A DNA stretch of 19,688 bases from Desulfobacterales bacterium. Lineage in GTDB: Bacteria; Desulfobacterota; Desulfobacteria; Desulfobacterales; Desulfobacteraceae. A program made the position numbers and the translations under genes. Positions 6,002-14,271 of this stretch are shown here, one piece after another (the first letter of the stretch is position 1; each line of letters begins with the position of its first letter). The stretch covers positions 1 to 19,688 of the forward strand of contig JAKSBO010000589.1 of assembly GCA_022361095.1 (NCBI GenBank), read 5' to 3'. The notes beneath the pieces are model-generated. The model was not told the origin of the DNA. It did not search any database and saw nothing but the letters and a program-made list of their open reading frames with translations.

Positions 6002-7577
6002 ATGTTTCAGCAGGGCTTTTGAAAAGAGGAATTTTTCCGAAAAGTTCCCTGGCGCATGCCTGTGCCACCATCTCCTGCCAGTCCGGTTGGCGGGTGATTG
6101 GGGCGCCTGCATCTGTAAGGGCGCCGAAAAGGCCTGCCATATGGGCCTGGGTGACGGTCAGGCCAAAGGCTTTGGTCAGATCGTTTTTATCGATTCCGCC
6201 GGCCTGGATGATCTCTATGGGGCCGGCCGGCAACAATGCATTGTCCTGTCCCGGACTCATGAATGCCAGCATCCCGTCCTGGTAAAGGTCGGTGGTGATA
6301 TCACGTATGATTTTCGCATTTGTGTTATCTGACAGGTCTTCAAGAGCTTTGGCAATGCCGTTTTTCATCCGGGAAAGATATGCGCCCTGGAATACGCCGC
6401 CCACACAGTTAAATCCCCTGGCAAAACAGATGAGCAGAAAACAGGTAAACAGGGACGGCAAAATTTTTTGTGTTCCCAACGCCCGGATCAGTTCATCCCG
6501 GGTGAAATTCATTGTATAAAAATCGCCCCTGTCATCCCTGCCGCAAAGGCAAAGATCGTTTTTTACCGATTTTAATGAGAGGGGAATCCGGCGTCCATAG
6601 GCATCAATTCCCCAGAAGAAAATGGTGCCTGTCGACGTTGCATTCGGTTTTCCCAAAGCTGCCTGTCTGGCATTAAGCCTGCCAACATGCCAGCAGCCCG
6701 GACAGCCATCCAAATGTTGAATAATCGTGTCGCGTAGTGTTGTATTGAAAAAGATGCGATATGCAAGGCTGTTTTCATGGTTGAGGTCTTTGCCCAGCAA
6801 AAAGGCGGCAATCTTTTCTATCTCGAGGTATATAATATCCGGTGACTGATCACTGGTTTTAAGCATGCGTTTGCCAAGCCGGCGGTTGACAATCATGGCT
6901 TGGGCTGCATAGTTGTCCTGGCTCTGGACCCTGTCATCGCCGTATTCATGTTCCAAAAGGCTTAAAATTGTTTTGGCCGTGGCTTTGGAGATCAGGTTTT
7001 CCTTTTCCCATTTAATTGTTTTTTGTATGGCCCTTTGCTGCATGGCCATGGTAAAGGGTTTTGCCAGGCTGGCCATGGTTCGTTTTTCATTATTCGGAAA
7101 TACAGGCAACCTTAACGGCAACGTTTTATTGGCACCCGGACCGGTACCGTATACCAGCAGTCCCCGGGCAAAGGTGGAGCTGTTAAGCGGCACATTTCCG
7201 AAACAGAAAATCGGGATGGTGGTGCCTTTGCGCCGGCCCATGAGCGTACCGGCTCCGTATATCAAGTTTCCCTGGACAGAGTTGGCAAAATAATCAATGC
7301 CAAGGTGTGTGGTGGTCATGACTGTGCCCGATGCCAAAAGGTCATTGGCAGCACGCGTGGCTGTATCTTTTCCCAGAACAGGATAAATTTGCGCAAAAGC
7401 GGCTTGTCTGATGTCTCCCCTGGGCTGAAGGGATGGACAGGGGAGGGTGTTAAAACGCTCCGTATATGCACCAAGGGACATATGGCCAAGGGTGCCCAGA
7501 ATATTTTTTACCACAGGAAGTTTATGGCAGACCATCTCCAGATATTGTGATGCATTGGATTGTGAATACAGTGTCAT
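6000..7577 (-). CDS. Protein of unknown function, 525 residues, linked to racemase and sensor-MFS
   Basis: I do not recognise the family. There is no signal peptide and no convincing membrane helix except one hydrophobic patch near residue 395 (SLFTCFLLICFA), so it is probably cytoplasmic. Notable segments are TTTHLGIDYFANSVQGNLIYG (split by no gap, residues about 88-108), NVPLNSSTFARGLLVYG, a Cys-rich DGCPGCWHVGRLNARQAALG near 300, FFWGIDAYGRRIP near 335 and DLCLCGRDDRGD near 360. The THLGxD segment followed by a strand-like run vaguely recalls HUP-fold ligases such as BshC, but I cannot support that assignment. It is the last gene of the operon, 13 bp after the sensor-MFS gene, and ends in the shared terminator. 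The ribosome-binding site is weak, consistent with translational coupling. Confidence 0.8.
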   Translation of the reverse strand: MTLYSQSNASQYLEMVCHKLPVVKNILGTLGHMSLGAYTERFNTLPCPSLQPRGDIRQAAFAQIYPVLGKDTATRAANDLLASGTVMTTTHLGIDYFANSVQGNLIYGAGTLMGRRKGTTIPIFCFGNVPLNSSTFARGLLVYGTGPGANKTLPLRLPVFPNNEKRTMASLAKPFTMAMQQRAIQKTIKWEKENLISKATAKTILSLLEHEYGDDRVQSQDNYAAQAMIVNRRLGKRMLKTSDQSPDIIYLEIEKIAAFLLGKDLNHENSLAYRIFFNTTLRDTIIQHLDGCPGCWHVGRLNARQAALGKPNATSTGTIFFWGIDAYGRRIPLSLKSVKNDLCLCGRDDRGDFYTMNFTRDELIRALGTQKILPSLFTCFLLICFARGFNCVGGVFQGAYLSRMKNGIAKALEDLSDNTNAKIIRDITTDLYQDGMLAFMSPGQDNALLPAGPIEIIQAGGIDKNDLTKAFGLTVTQAHMAGLFGALTDAGAPITRQPDWQEMVAQACARELFGKIPLFKSPAET

Positions 7578-7590
7578 AGGGGTATCCCAA

Positions 7591-10152
7591 TTAACCTAAA
7601 AATATGAAGATCAGGGTGAAAATCAGGTAGGCTGCTGCTGTCACGGCAATACCTGAATCTGACCCCAGGGTGATAAACAGCCATCCAAACAGGATGGGGC
7701 CGGTCACCTGCCCCAGGCGCAAAACAGCATTTAAAACGCCGATGGCCTTGCCGCCACCCAGTTGTTGGGTGATTTGAAAATCTAATACATATGCGCTTCT
7801 GACCGGAATAAGACAGGCGGAAAGCCCCAGAAGAAAGATGGAAACCGTAACGGATACGATGCCGGATACATCTTTGAAAAAATAGAAATTGGCAATGCTC
7901 AGGCTGCCGATGAAACTGCCTATGACAAGGTATTGTTTTTTGTCTTTGGCCCGGCCTACAAGCCTTGAGAGATGAGGCGATATATACATCAGGCAGATGC
8001 CGTATATCATGAATATCCGGCCGATATTGGACTGGGAGACGCCAATTTCCTTCAGGTATATGGGGCTGTAATAATTCATAAAACCGATAAGCACGATATA
8101 CCAGGGGAGCCCGTAAAATACCACCAGTGTGAAAATTTTACGCGTGAACAGGAAACTGAATATAGAGGGATGCCGGGATGATGGGCGTGTTTGTTCCGCC
8201 AATGCGGGCCGGGTTGTTTGGAGTTGCGGTTTTGGGCACATGACGGCATCTTTCATGATGAAAAAGGTATATACGATCATCATCAGCACAATTGTGCCGC
8301 CTACCAGAAATACCGGGGCATAACCGATTCGATCCGCCAGCATTGCGCCGGTGGCGCCGCCGCAGATACTGCCTGCATATACCCCGGCCCAGAGCTGGGC
8401 CATGCCCTGGGCACTGTTTTTTGCTGTGGTATGTGCAATGATAAAGCCCTGGGCCGCCATCAAAGAGAGCCCATACCCCATGCCTACCAAGCCTAAGGCA
8501 ATAAGAAAGAATAAAGACGATGGGGCCAGCCAGGCAAAGATAAACCCTGAACCGGATAGAAACAATCCGACCAGGAAGGGTTCCGCCCACCCCCGTTTGT
8601 CGCACCATACACCGGATATCAGCAATGATATGGCGGTGAACAGCATTTGTATGGAAATGGGAAGACCCATGATGATATTTTTGGAAAGCCCCAGTAATGG
8701 ATGGGACGGATTATACAAGGTGGCCATGTGAAGGGGCAGAAACGAAATACAGGTATCTATCCCGAAAAAAAACATGAACGCCACCGGACGGATGGCCGTG
8801 TAATGCACCTGCTTCTTTTGTGCACGCGGCGTTTGTGTGATCCGACGGTCAATAAGCTGGAGCTCAAGGATCAGTAGTTCCACAAAAAAGAAAATGGAGA
8901 CCCCAAGCACCGTGATGGAATCCAGGGCAATTGATTGAATTTTACTGAGCAGAAAATCTTTTGAAATATGGATGGTCAGCTTGCCGGCCAATGCACCGGT
9001 TTTTGATCTCTGGGTGTCGAACAGGTTCTGGGTGATGGTATATTGCGGGGCGCTTTTCAAAAACATCGTTTTGCAGTCTGCGCTTTGATTTTTTTTTGCG
9101 TTTGTCCGGTTACACATACCGTGCTGGGTGGCCATGTAAAGCGGCTTTGATTTGTCATCGGATATGGTAATGCCTTCAAGTTCAGGAGAGGCGGCAATGA
9201 CATCAGCCAGTTTTTCATCCATTTTTATCAGCCGCCGGATATTCAGACCCTTTGCCAGTAAATATTCAATGTCCTGTTTTAACAGCTTGGACATGACAAT
9301 GCTTTTTTGGGTAAACGCATCCACAAAATGGTTCCTGAATTCAAACAGATTGAACAGGCTCAAGGTGATTTGGGCCAGGCAGATAACAATGAAAAAAACC
9401 GCAGAGATTTTAAATTTTATTTGTCCAAGTGTTTTCTTAGATGTGCCGCGTTCCAGGTTCAAAGATCGCAGGTATATAAATAAAAGACCCATGGCACTGC
9501 AAAGAACCACTGCGATCAGGTCAATATTTTTCATTGCGATGGTCCGCAGCATGGATTTTACATGTTTTTGGCTGAAGGCAACCGTCACCGAGGCCACCTG
9601 TTTTTTTGAGAAAAATTGTATCACCGGCAGGGAAAGGTAATAGACGCCTTTGTATTTTATCGCGTTGTTTTCCTCAGTCGTATTTGTGCCTTTGATCATC
9701 GGCTGTCGCACCGGTTCAGGCAGGTCTGTTCCCACAACCTGTGTATTGCTGCTGTATAAAATATGTCCATCCGGGTCGGTAATGAAAACAAATATGTCGC
9801 TTTTATTTGTGCCGGATTTGCCTGTATTACTCTGTTCCGCGGCCAGATGCTGAAGGGTGTCTTGGATCAGCTTGTCCATACCAATGAAATTATCAACGCT
9901 TTTGCCGAATCGAACCGCTGTCTCCAGGTTGTGCCGGAGATCCTGTGCCACCACATTGTTTTTGGCGATAAAGGTTTTTACATACAGTTTTTCAAGGGTG
10001 GCGAATGTTAAAAGGATGTTGAATCCCAGTGCCAGCACCAGCATGACAAAGGCACCTGACAACAGGCGAATCCGTGATCTGTTTTTCTTCAATTGAGTCA
10101 TAGAACAACCGGCCTGTCTGTTTAGGTCCAAGCCCAAAATAAAGCCTTCCAT
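7591..10152 (-). CDS. Fusion of tandem extracytoplasmic sensor domains with an MFS transporter
   Basis: Predicted inner-membrane protein of about 853 residues. Two sensor modules come first, each a periplasmic region between membrane helices: helix about 29-52, periplasmic part to about 207, helix 211-229; then helix 247-268, periplasmic part to about 412, helix 413-431. They read like Cache/sCache domains of kinases and chemoreceptors (FVFITDPDGHILYSSN, then ELEGITISDDKSKPLY). A 12-helix MFS domain fills the rest, with the loop signature GVWCDKRGWAEP. There is no kinase, HAMP or output domain. ATG 10152 is chosen because GAAAGGG lies eight bases upstream; the frame stays open to 10197, but that ATG falls inside a large hairpin. 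The substrate is unknown; the preceding racemase suggests an amino acid or derivative. MFS proteins normally have about 400 residues, so the 450-residue front part is unusual. Confidence 0.85.
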   Translation of the reverse strand: MEGFILGLDLNRQAGCSMTQLKKNRSRIRLLSGAFVMLVLALGFNILLTFATLEKLYVKTFIAKNNVVAQDLRHNLETAVRFGKSVDNFIGMDKLIQDTLQHLAAEQSNTGKSGTNKSDIFVFITDPDGHILYSSNTQVVGTDLPEPVRQPMIKGTNTTEENNAIKYKGVYYLSLPVIQFFSKKQVASVTVAFSQKHVKSMLRTIAMKNIDLIAVVLCSAMGLLFIYLRSLNLERGTSKKTLGQIKFKISAVFFIVICLAQITLSLFNLFEFRNHFVDAFTQKSIVMSKLLKQDIEYLLAKGLNIRRLIKMDEKLADVIAASPELEGITISDDKSKPLYMATQHGMCNRTNAKKNQSADCKTMFLKSAPQYTITQNLFDTQRSKTGALAGKLTIHISKDFLLSKIQSIALDSITVLGVSIFFFVELLILELQLIDRRITQTPRAQKKQVHYTAIRPVAFMFFFGIDTCISFLPLHMATLYNPSHPLLGLSKNIIMGLPISIQMLFTAISLLISGVWCDKRGWAEPFLVGLFLSGSGFIFAWLAPSSLFFLIALGLVGMGYGLSLMAAQGFIIAHTTAKNSAQGMAQLWAGVYAGSICGGATGAMLADRIGYAPVFLVGGTIVLMMIVYTFFIMKDAVMCPKPQLQTTRPALAEQTRPSSRHPSIFSFLFTRKIFTLVVFYGLPWYIVLIGFMNYYSPIYLKEIGVSQSNIGRIFMIYGICLMYISPHLSRLVGRAKDKKQYLVIGSFIGSLSIANFYFFKDVSGIVSVTVSIFLLGLSACLIPVRSAYVLDFQITQQLGGGKAIGVLNAVLRLGQVTGPILFGWLFITLGSDSGIAVTAAAYLIFTLIFIFLG

Positions 10153-10183
10153 ATGGTTTGCCCTTTCATCCATCCTCTTGGGT

Positions 10184-10224
10184 GTGTCAATGGGCACATA
10201 TGCTTAATATGCTCCCATTGACAC
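10184..10224. promoter_or_regulatory. Large dyad/hairpin upstream of the sensor-MFS gene
   Basis: GTGTCAATGGG (10184-10194) and CCCATTGACAC (10214-10224) are a perfect 11-bp inverted repeat. Inside it CATAT (10197-10201) pairs with ATATG (10207-10211) around a five-base loop, separated from the outer stem by a 2x2 internal loop. It ends 31 bp before the chosen start in the 134-bp gap after the racemase gene. No T-run follows on the minus strand, so it is not a typical terminator. An operator or a 5'-leader RNA structure setting differential expression within the operon is likelier. Confidence 0.6.
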
Positions 10225-10286
10225 GCCTTGAATACGAACGAAAATTTGAAACCATATTTTGGAATGTTTTATTCCGGTCATGGGCC

Positions 10287-11354
10287 TTATTCCAGGTAAC
10301 GGATTTGGGTAAACGGTGATATGAGGCTTTGGAGAAACGCCTGGTAATTCATTGTGAAATCAATAAAATCCCCTACTTTTAAAGGATGAGTGCAATCGGT
10401 GATGTCTGCCAGGGTATAGTTGGAGTTGACCGAAACTATTTGTATCCCCGGGATTATCGGTGTTAATCCCGACGGGCAGGTATCGCAGATGCCGAAATTG
10501 AGAATCGCGCGTTTGCGTATGCCCTGGTGACTAAATTCAGGCAGAGTGCCCAACGCATCTTTTCCGCACAGTTGGGGCGGCATTACCCGTTTTTCTTGTA
10601 TCTCAAGGATATCGCTTGTGAATGTGGCCACCCGGGTGTCCAGATCCGGATGCACCTGGTTTATGGTGGGAATGGTGCCCAAAAACAGTGACTCACCCAA
10701 GCGTATATTGTTGATCCGGCCGGGAAGCGGTTTCTGCTGAAGCCATTTGAGCAATACGGATCCCCCTACGGATACGGTTTTGACCTCAATGTCGAGTGTG
10801 TATTCGATCTGATCGGCCAGTTCGGAGATAATACCAAGGTTATGTTCATCCGGTAAGGTGCCTGCACAACATCCAAGATTTGTACCGATGCCGGCAAAGT
10901 TAATGTTTCTGGGTCTGATCCGGTGAATTTCACGCACGGTATCCAGCACCTGTTCGGGCATCACGCCTTCCCTTAGGTCCCCGGTATCCACCATTAAAAG
11001 AATGCTGTGGGAGCAATTCATGGCAATGGCGGTTTGGTTGAGTTGTTCAATAACGGTTATTTCAGAATTGAAACTTGTACCAAAATACCGGACAATATCC
11101 GGCAGTTCATGGATTGAGGGCAGGGTAATGTAAATGGGCCGCTTGGAAAAGACCGGTTTTGCCGCCGGATTTTTGGGGACCTTGGATATCCCGATGTTTT
11201 CAAACCCCAACGCCATCATCTGGTTGATTATTATTTGGTCTGCACACGGATCCTTGATAATTCCGGTGATGCCCAGGCCGTGTTCCCTGCAGTGCCGGGA
11301 CAGAAAACGAATATTGTGACGCAGTTTATCCAGGTTCAGGATTAGTTGGCTCAT
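10287..11354 (-). CDS. Ornithine-racemase-like PLP enzyme (alanine racemase N-terminal fold)
   Basis: Predicted cytoplasmic PLP-dependent amino-acid racemase of 355 residues with a fold-type III barrel. Lys34 in GIIKDPCAD sits where family members carry the PLP lysine. Other segments match the ornithine racemase subgroup: LMVDTGDLREGV, GIGTNLGCCAGTLP, NNIRLGESLFLG, GKDALGTLPEF and GIRKRAILNFGICD. Ornithine racemases usually have GVTKxxC in the first motif, so IIKDPC is a small departure. Classic biosynthetic alanine racemase is unlikely, because the C-terminal beta domain with its catalytic Tyr is not seen. The substrate is inferred from resemblance only. No ornithine aminomutase genes are near, unlike in clostridial ornithine fermentation. 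The gene starts 15 bp after the phosphatase stop, so it belongs to the signalling operon; its own ribosome-binding site is poor. Confidence 0.8.
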   Translation of the reverse strand: MSQLILNLDKLRHNIRFLSRHCREHGLGITGIIKDPCADQIIINQMMALGFENIGISKVPKNPAAKPVFSKRPIYITLPSIHELPDIVRYFGTSFNSEITVIEQLNQTAIAMNCSHSILLMVDTGDLREGVMPEQVLDTVREIHRIRPRNINFAGIGTNLGCCAGTLPDEHNLGIISELADQIEYTLDIEVKTVSVGGSVLLKWLQQKPLPGRINNIRLGESLFLGTIPTINQVHPDLDTRVATFTSDILEIQEKRVMPPQLCGKDALGTLPEFSHQGIRKRAILNFGICDTCPSGLTPIIPGIQIVSVNSNYTLADITDCTHPLKVGDFIDFTMNYQAFLQSLISPFTQIRYLE

Positions 11355-11369
11355 AACGGTGCTATTTTT

Positions 11370-13388
11370 TCATTTATGAAATTTGATCATCAGCATGGCA
11401 ATATCATCGGATTGGGAGGCTGAGCCGGCATGTTGCCTGATGCGCTCGAGAAGATTGAGCACAATCGTTTCCGACGGCAGATCCCTGTCTTTTGACACTT
11501 CATCAATCATCAGCTGATTTGAAAACGGTTCGCCTTCCTTGTTCATGGCTTCGTTAACGCCATCCGTATATAACATGAATCCCTGTCCATTGCTGAGGGT
11601 CAGGGTACTATCCGAATAGATCATGCCCGGCATGGCACCGACAAGAGGTTCTTTTTTGCTTTCTATGAAACGGGCCCCGTCACGGGTCGTAATAATGGGC
11701 GGATTGTGCCCGCCGTTGGCATATATAACCTGACCTGTGCGAATATTCAAGGTGCCGATGATAAGAGTCACAAACATCGTGCGGGGGTTGTCCGAGCTTA
11801 GAACGTTGTTGATACTGGTCATCATCCGGGCCGGAGAGACATCTTTTCCGCTGAAGACCCGGATAAGGGTCCGGGTGACCACCATGAACAAGGCTGCGGG
11901 AACACCCTTGTCGGAAACATCTCCTAACGTAAAAACAACATGGTCATCGTCGAGCCTGAAAAAGTCATACAGATCTCCTCCGACTTCTTTGGCCGGCTGC
12001 AAGGTTGCATACAAATCTATCTGATCGAATTCAAGCAGGCCCGGAAAGGTTTTGGGCACCATGCCCATTTGGATCTCCCTGGCGATCCCCAGTTCACTTT
12101 CAATGTGCTGCCTGGCTGTGGTTATGTTGATCAGATCCTGGATATTCCGGCTTAACTCGTGGCGCATAAGGATAAATGAAGCTGCCAGATCGCCAACCTC
12201 ATCTTTGTATTTTTCAGGCAGGTCATCCACCGGTGTTGATTTTTCCATGGGTTTGCTGAAATCCAGTTTGGGAATTTTTCTGGCATAGGATGACAGCCGT
12301 TGTAAAGGTGTCGCGATCCGGCCTATGACCAGGATAATGGCTAAAAGGCCGGCTAGGGACATCATCACGATGATCAGGCTCTGCCGGATAACCAGGCGCT
12401 GGGCCGGCAGTTTGATCTCCTGCAAAGGAACGATGACACTGATGTACCACTTGAACGGTTTGAAATAATAACAATAGGCGATCATCTCCCTATCGCTTTT
12501 GTCCGGGTTCTCCGGCAGATAGCGAAAGTGTGAAAATTCAGCGGACGCGTTGTGACGGATATCGTCATTTATCAGATTGCCGGTCAGTTGATTGACCCGG
12601 GTTCTCATGGCCAGGGACGTACTTGCCTGGTGGGGAACGAGGACAGCACCTGATTTCTCAAAAATATAGACAAAACCGCTGCCGGCAATTTTCAGGCCCT
12701 GGGTATAGTCGGTCAAAGAAGAGATGATTTGGCTTTCCTGTTTTTCCGCCAATGCCTGGATCCGGCTGATATCAACGGATACGCCGATGGTCAGCGACCA
12801 AGGTGAGAATGGTGTAAAATAAGCCAGTACTGATGCGTTGTCCTGGCTTTGGTCAAGATTGAACGCTGCAAAATCTCCCCTTGGGGACAGGTTGTCAAAC
12901 TGCATGACCTTGGCTATGTTCCTGTGCTTGACATCGTTTAATGATTTGAACAAAAACGGGGTTACCTGCCTGTTGGAAGATGCTGTGACCTTGGATTGCG
13001 CATCAATGATGTAATAGGTGACATTGTCGAAGGGCGCTGTTTTAAGCCAGGCCAGAGCGTGTTCAAGCCCGAGTGGCTCCCGTGAATTTCCCTTGGCGGC
13101 AAAACCTGCAAATACCGATGCGATGATCCTTGCTGTGTCTTTTAACTGGCTGCGCTTTAAAAGGGTCAAGGAGCGTTTTTCCCTTAGGAGATTGTGGTAA
13201 TCGCCTTCAATAATCAAATCCAGGGAGTGCAGAATGTTCAAAGCCGAATCCTGTTGTGCTGCAAGCATGGCGTTACCCACATCCCGGTGGGTGGAAAAGA
13301 TGTTGACCAGGGTAGAGATCCCCATCACGATAATGACAGCAAATAAAATTTTCCCCTTAATCGTTGAGAACATTGTGGTTTTGTTCAC
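11370..13388 (-). CDS. RsbU-like PP2C serine phosphatase with periplasmic double-Cache sensor and HAMP
   Basis: Predicted inner-membrane phosphatase that dephosphorylates a STAS anti-anti-sigma-type partner. Layout: membrane helix about 14-32, long periplasmic Cache-like region about 35-325 (YYIIDAQSKVTASSNR, GFVYIFEKSGAVLVP), helix 332-357, HAMP about 354-410, SpoIIE/PP2C domain 440-670. Metal-binding Asp residues are visible: Asp472 in VGGDLYD, Asp490 in GDVSDKG, Asp609 in YTDGVNEA and Asp661/662 in SDDIAML. The domain is therefore probably active. The first codon is GTG 13388 directly behind GAGGA, with an ATG five codons later. Either may be used. It follows the RsbW-like gene by 83 bp and precedes the racemase by 15 bp. 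The ligand of the sensor region is unknown. Confidence 0.92.
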   Translation of the reverse strand: MNKTTMFSTIKGKILFAVIIVMGISTLVNIFSTHRDVGNAMLAAQQDSALNILHSLDLIIEGDYHNLLREKRSLTLLKRSQLKDTARIIASVFAGFAAKGNSREPLGLEHALAWLKTAPFDNVTYYIIDAQSKVTASSNRQVTPFLFKSLNDVKHRNIAKVMQFDNLSPRGDFAAFNLDQSQDNASVLAYFTPFSPWSLTIGVSVDISRIQALAEKQESQIISSLTDYTQGLKIAGSGFVYIFEKSGAVLVPHQASTSLAMRTRVNQLTGNLINDDIRHNASAEFSHFRYLPENPDKSDREMIAYCYYFKPFKWYISVIVPLQEIKLPAQRLVIRQSLIIVMMSLAGLLAIILVIGRIATPLQRLSSYARKIPKLDFSKPMEKSTPVDDLPEKYKDEVGDLAASFILMRHELSRNIQDLINITTARQHIESELGIAREIQMGMVPKTFPGLLEFDQIDLYATLQPAKEVGGDLYDFFRLDDDHVVFTLGDVSDKGVPAALFMVVTRTLIRVFSGKDVSPARMMTSINNVLSSDNPRTMFVTLIIGTLNIRTGQVIYANGGHNPPIITTRDGARFIESKKEPLVGAMPGMIYSDSTLTLSNGQGFMLYTDGVNEAMNKEGEPFSNQLMIDEVSKDRDLPSETIVLNLLERIRQHAGSASQSDDIAMLMIKFHK

Positions 13389-13471
13389 TCCTCATATTCG
13401 TATATCGGAATAGTAACGGTTTTTTGGGTAATCGGTCTTCCGAGTTTATATTCAGTATGTAAAAGACGGCA

Positions 13472-13873
13472 TCAGGGCAGCCAGATGCGGATTAAGTTTT
13501 TATGATCCTTTCTTTCGTACTGGATATCTTTTACAAATTTTTTTACAAGGTAAATGCCAAGTCCCCCCGGTTGCCTGTCTTCAAGGGGCATAAAGATATC
13601 AGGATCACTCTTTTCAAGGGGATTAAATGCAGGTCCATTATCTGTAATTTCGATAAATAAGGTTTCATCTTCAATGTCGGTACAAACGGCGATAAAGTCG
13701 GCTGTTAAATTTTTGATACTGTAAGTTGCAATATTTATAATCAACTCTTCAATGATAAGGTCAATTGCGAAGCATTTTGTTTTATTGGCCGCTTCCACAG
13801 AAAGCGCGGACTTAACGAATTCCTGGATACGGCAAACGGATTCAATTTCAGGTTTAAACGTTTTTGTTTCCAT
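13472..13873 (-). CDS. RsbW-like anti-sigma/serine-kinase ATPase domain protein
   Basis: Small (133-residue) cytoplasmic GHKL ATPase of the partner-switching type. The N box is EELIINIATYS (about 42-52), the G1 box ITDNGPAFNPL (about 76-86) and the G2 box GGLGIYLVKKF (about 102-112). RsbW-family proteins phosphorylate a STAS partner and sequester a target, classically a sigma factor. A ribosome-binding AGG lies eight bases before ATG 13873. It is the first gene of the minus-strand operon, followed by its expected opposing phosphatase; the candidate STAS substrate is divergent at 14272. No sigma-factor gene is present, so the controlled target is elsewhere or is not a sigma factor. Confidence 0.9.
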   Translation of the reverse strand: METKTFKPEIESVCRIQEFVKSALSVEAANKTKCFAIDLIIEELIINIATYSIKNLTADFIAVCTDIEDETLFIEITDNGPAFNPLEKSDPDIFMPLEDRQPGGLGIYLVKKFVKDIQYERKDHKNLIRIWLP

Positions 13874-14271
13874 TGAATCAGCCTGTTGTCTATATAAAAT
13901 TTTTATGCAATGTCGAGGTATCGTTAATTATCGTGTAATGTTTTAATTTAGCTTTTATAATAAGTAAATTCAAGCCAATAAACCTGCATATTTAATTGTG
14001 CCGGCTTTTATGGGTTAAATAAAAAGTTATCCAAACGCCGGATTTATGGCAAATGGATGAATAAATGGGGCTTGCTGATACCCAAATGATTTGAAATATG
14101 ATATACGTGTTAAATCGGTTCCGGTAATCTTTTTCGATTGAATATCGAGGTGTCATGTCCGCAATCCCCTTTTTCAAGGTTCCGGATGTAATAGGAGGGG
14201 GGCTCCGGAATCGTCAAAAGCGATCAAATATGTGACAGCGTATATTAAATAGCGATAATTCGGAGTATGAA
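13874..14271. other. Divergent intergenic region between RsbW-like and STAS genes
   Basis: 398 bp of AT-rich DNA that must contain promoters for the minus-strand operon and for the STAS gene. I see no credible gene; the 61-codon frame at 13992-14177 lacks a ribosome-binding site and family features. Near the STAS side, TTCCGGA (14180-14186) and TCCGGAA (14204-14210) form a perfect 7-bp dyad with a 17-base spacer. The spacer contains a purine-rich AGGAGGGGGG that looks like a Shine-Dalgarno but has no usable start codon after it. Confidence 0.5.
14180..14210. promoter_or_regulatory. TTCCGGA dyad upstream of STAS gene
   Basis: Perfect inverted arms TTCCGGA and TCCGGAA separated by 17 bases, ending 61 bp before the STAS start. 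Arm spacing suits a dimeric repressor or activator. The function is unproven. Confidence 0.3.

Noticed and set aside
8138..8608. Long alternative frames inside the sensor-MFS gene
   Set aside because: They run in other frames of a clearly coding gene with continuous membrane-protein features and show no family resemblance.
10153..10197. Upstream ATG at 10197 as start of the sensor-MFS gene
   Set aside because: It lies within the large dyad and has no ribosome-binding site, whereas ATG 10152 has GAAAGGG at ideal spacing.
10184..10224. Dyad considered as a rho-independent terminator of the racemase gene
   Set aside because: Neither strand has a T-run directly after the stem; the minus strand continues with ACCCAAGAGG.
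13992..14177. 61-codon minus-strand frame between the RsbW-like and STAS genes
   Set aside because: No ribosome-binding site, no family features and AT-rich intergenic composition.
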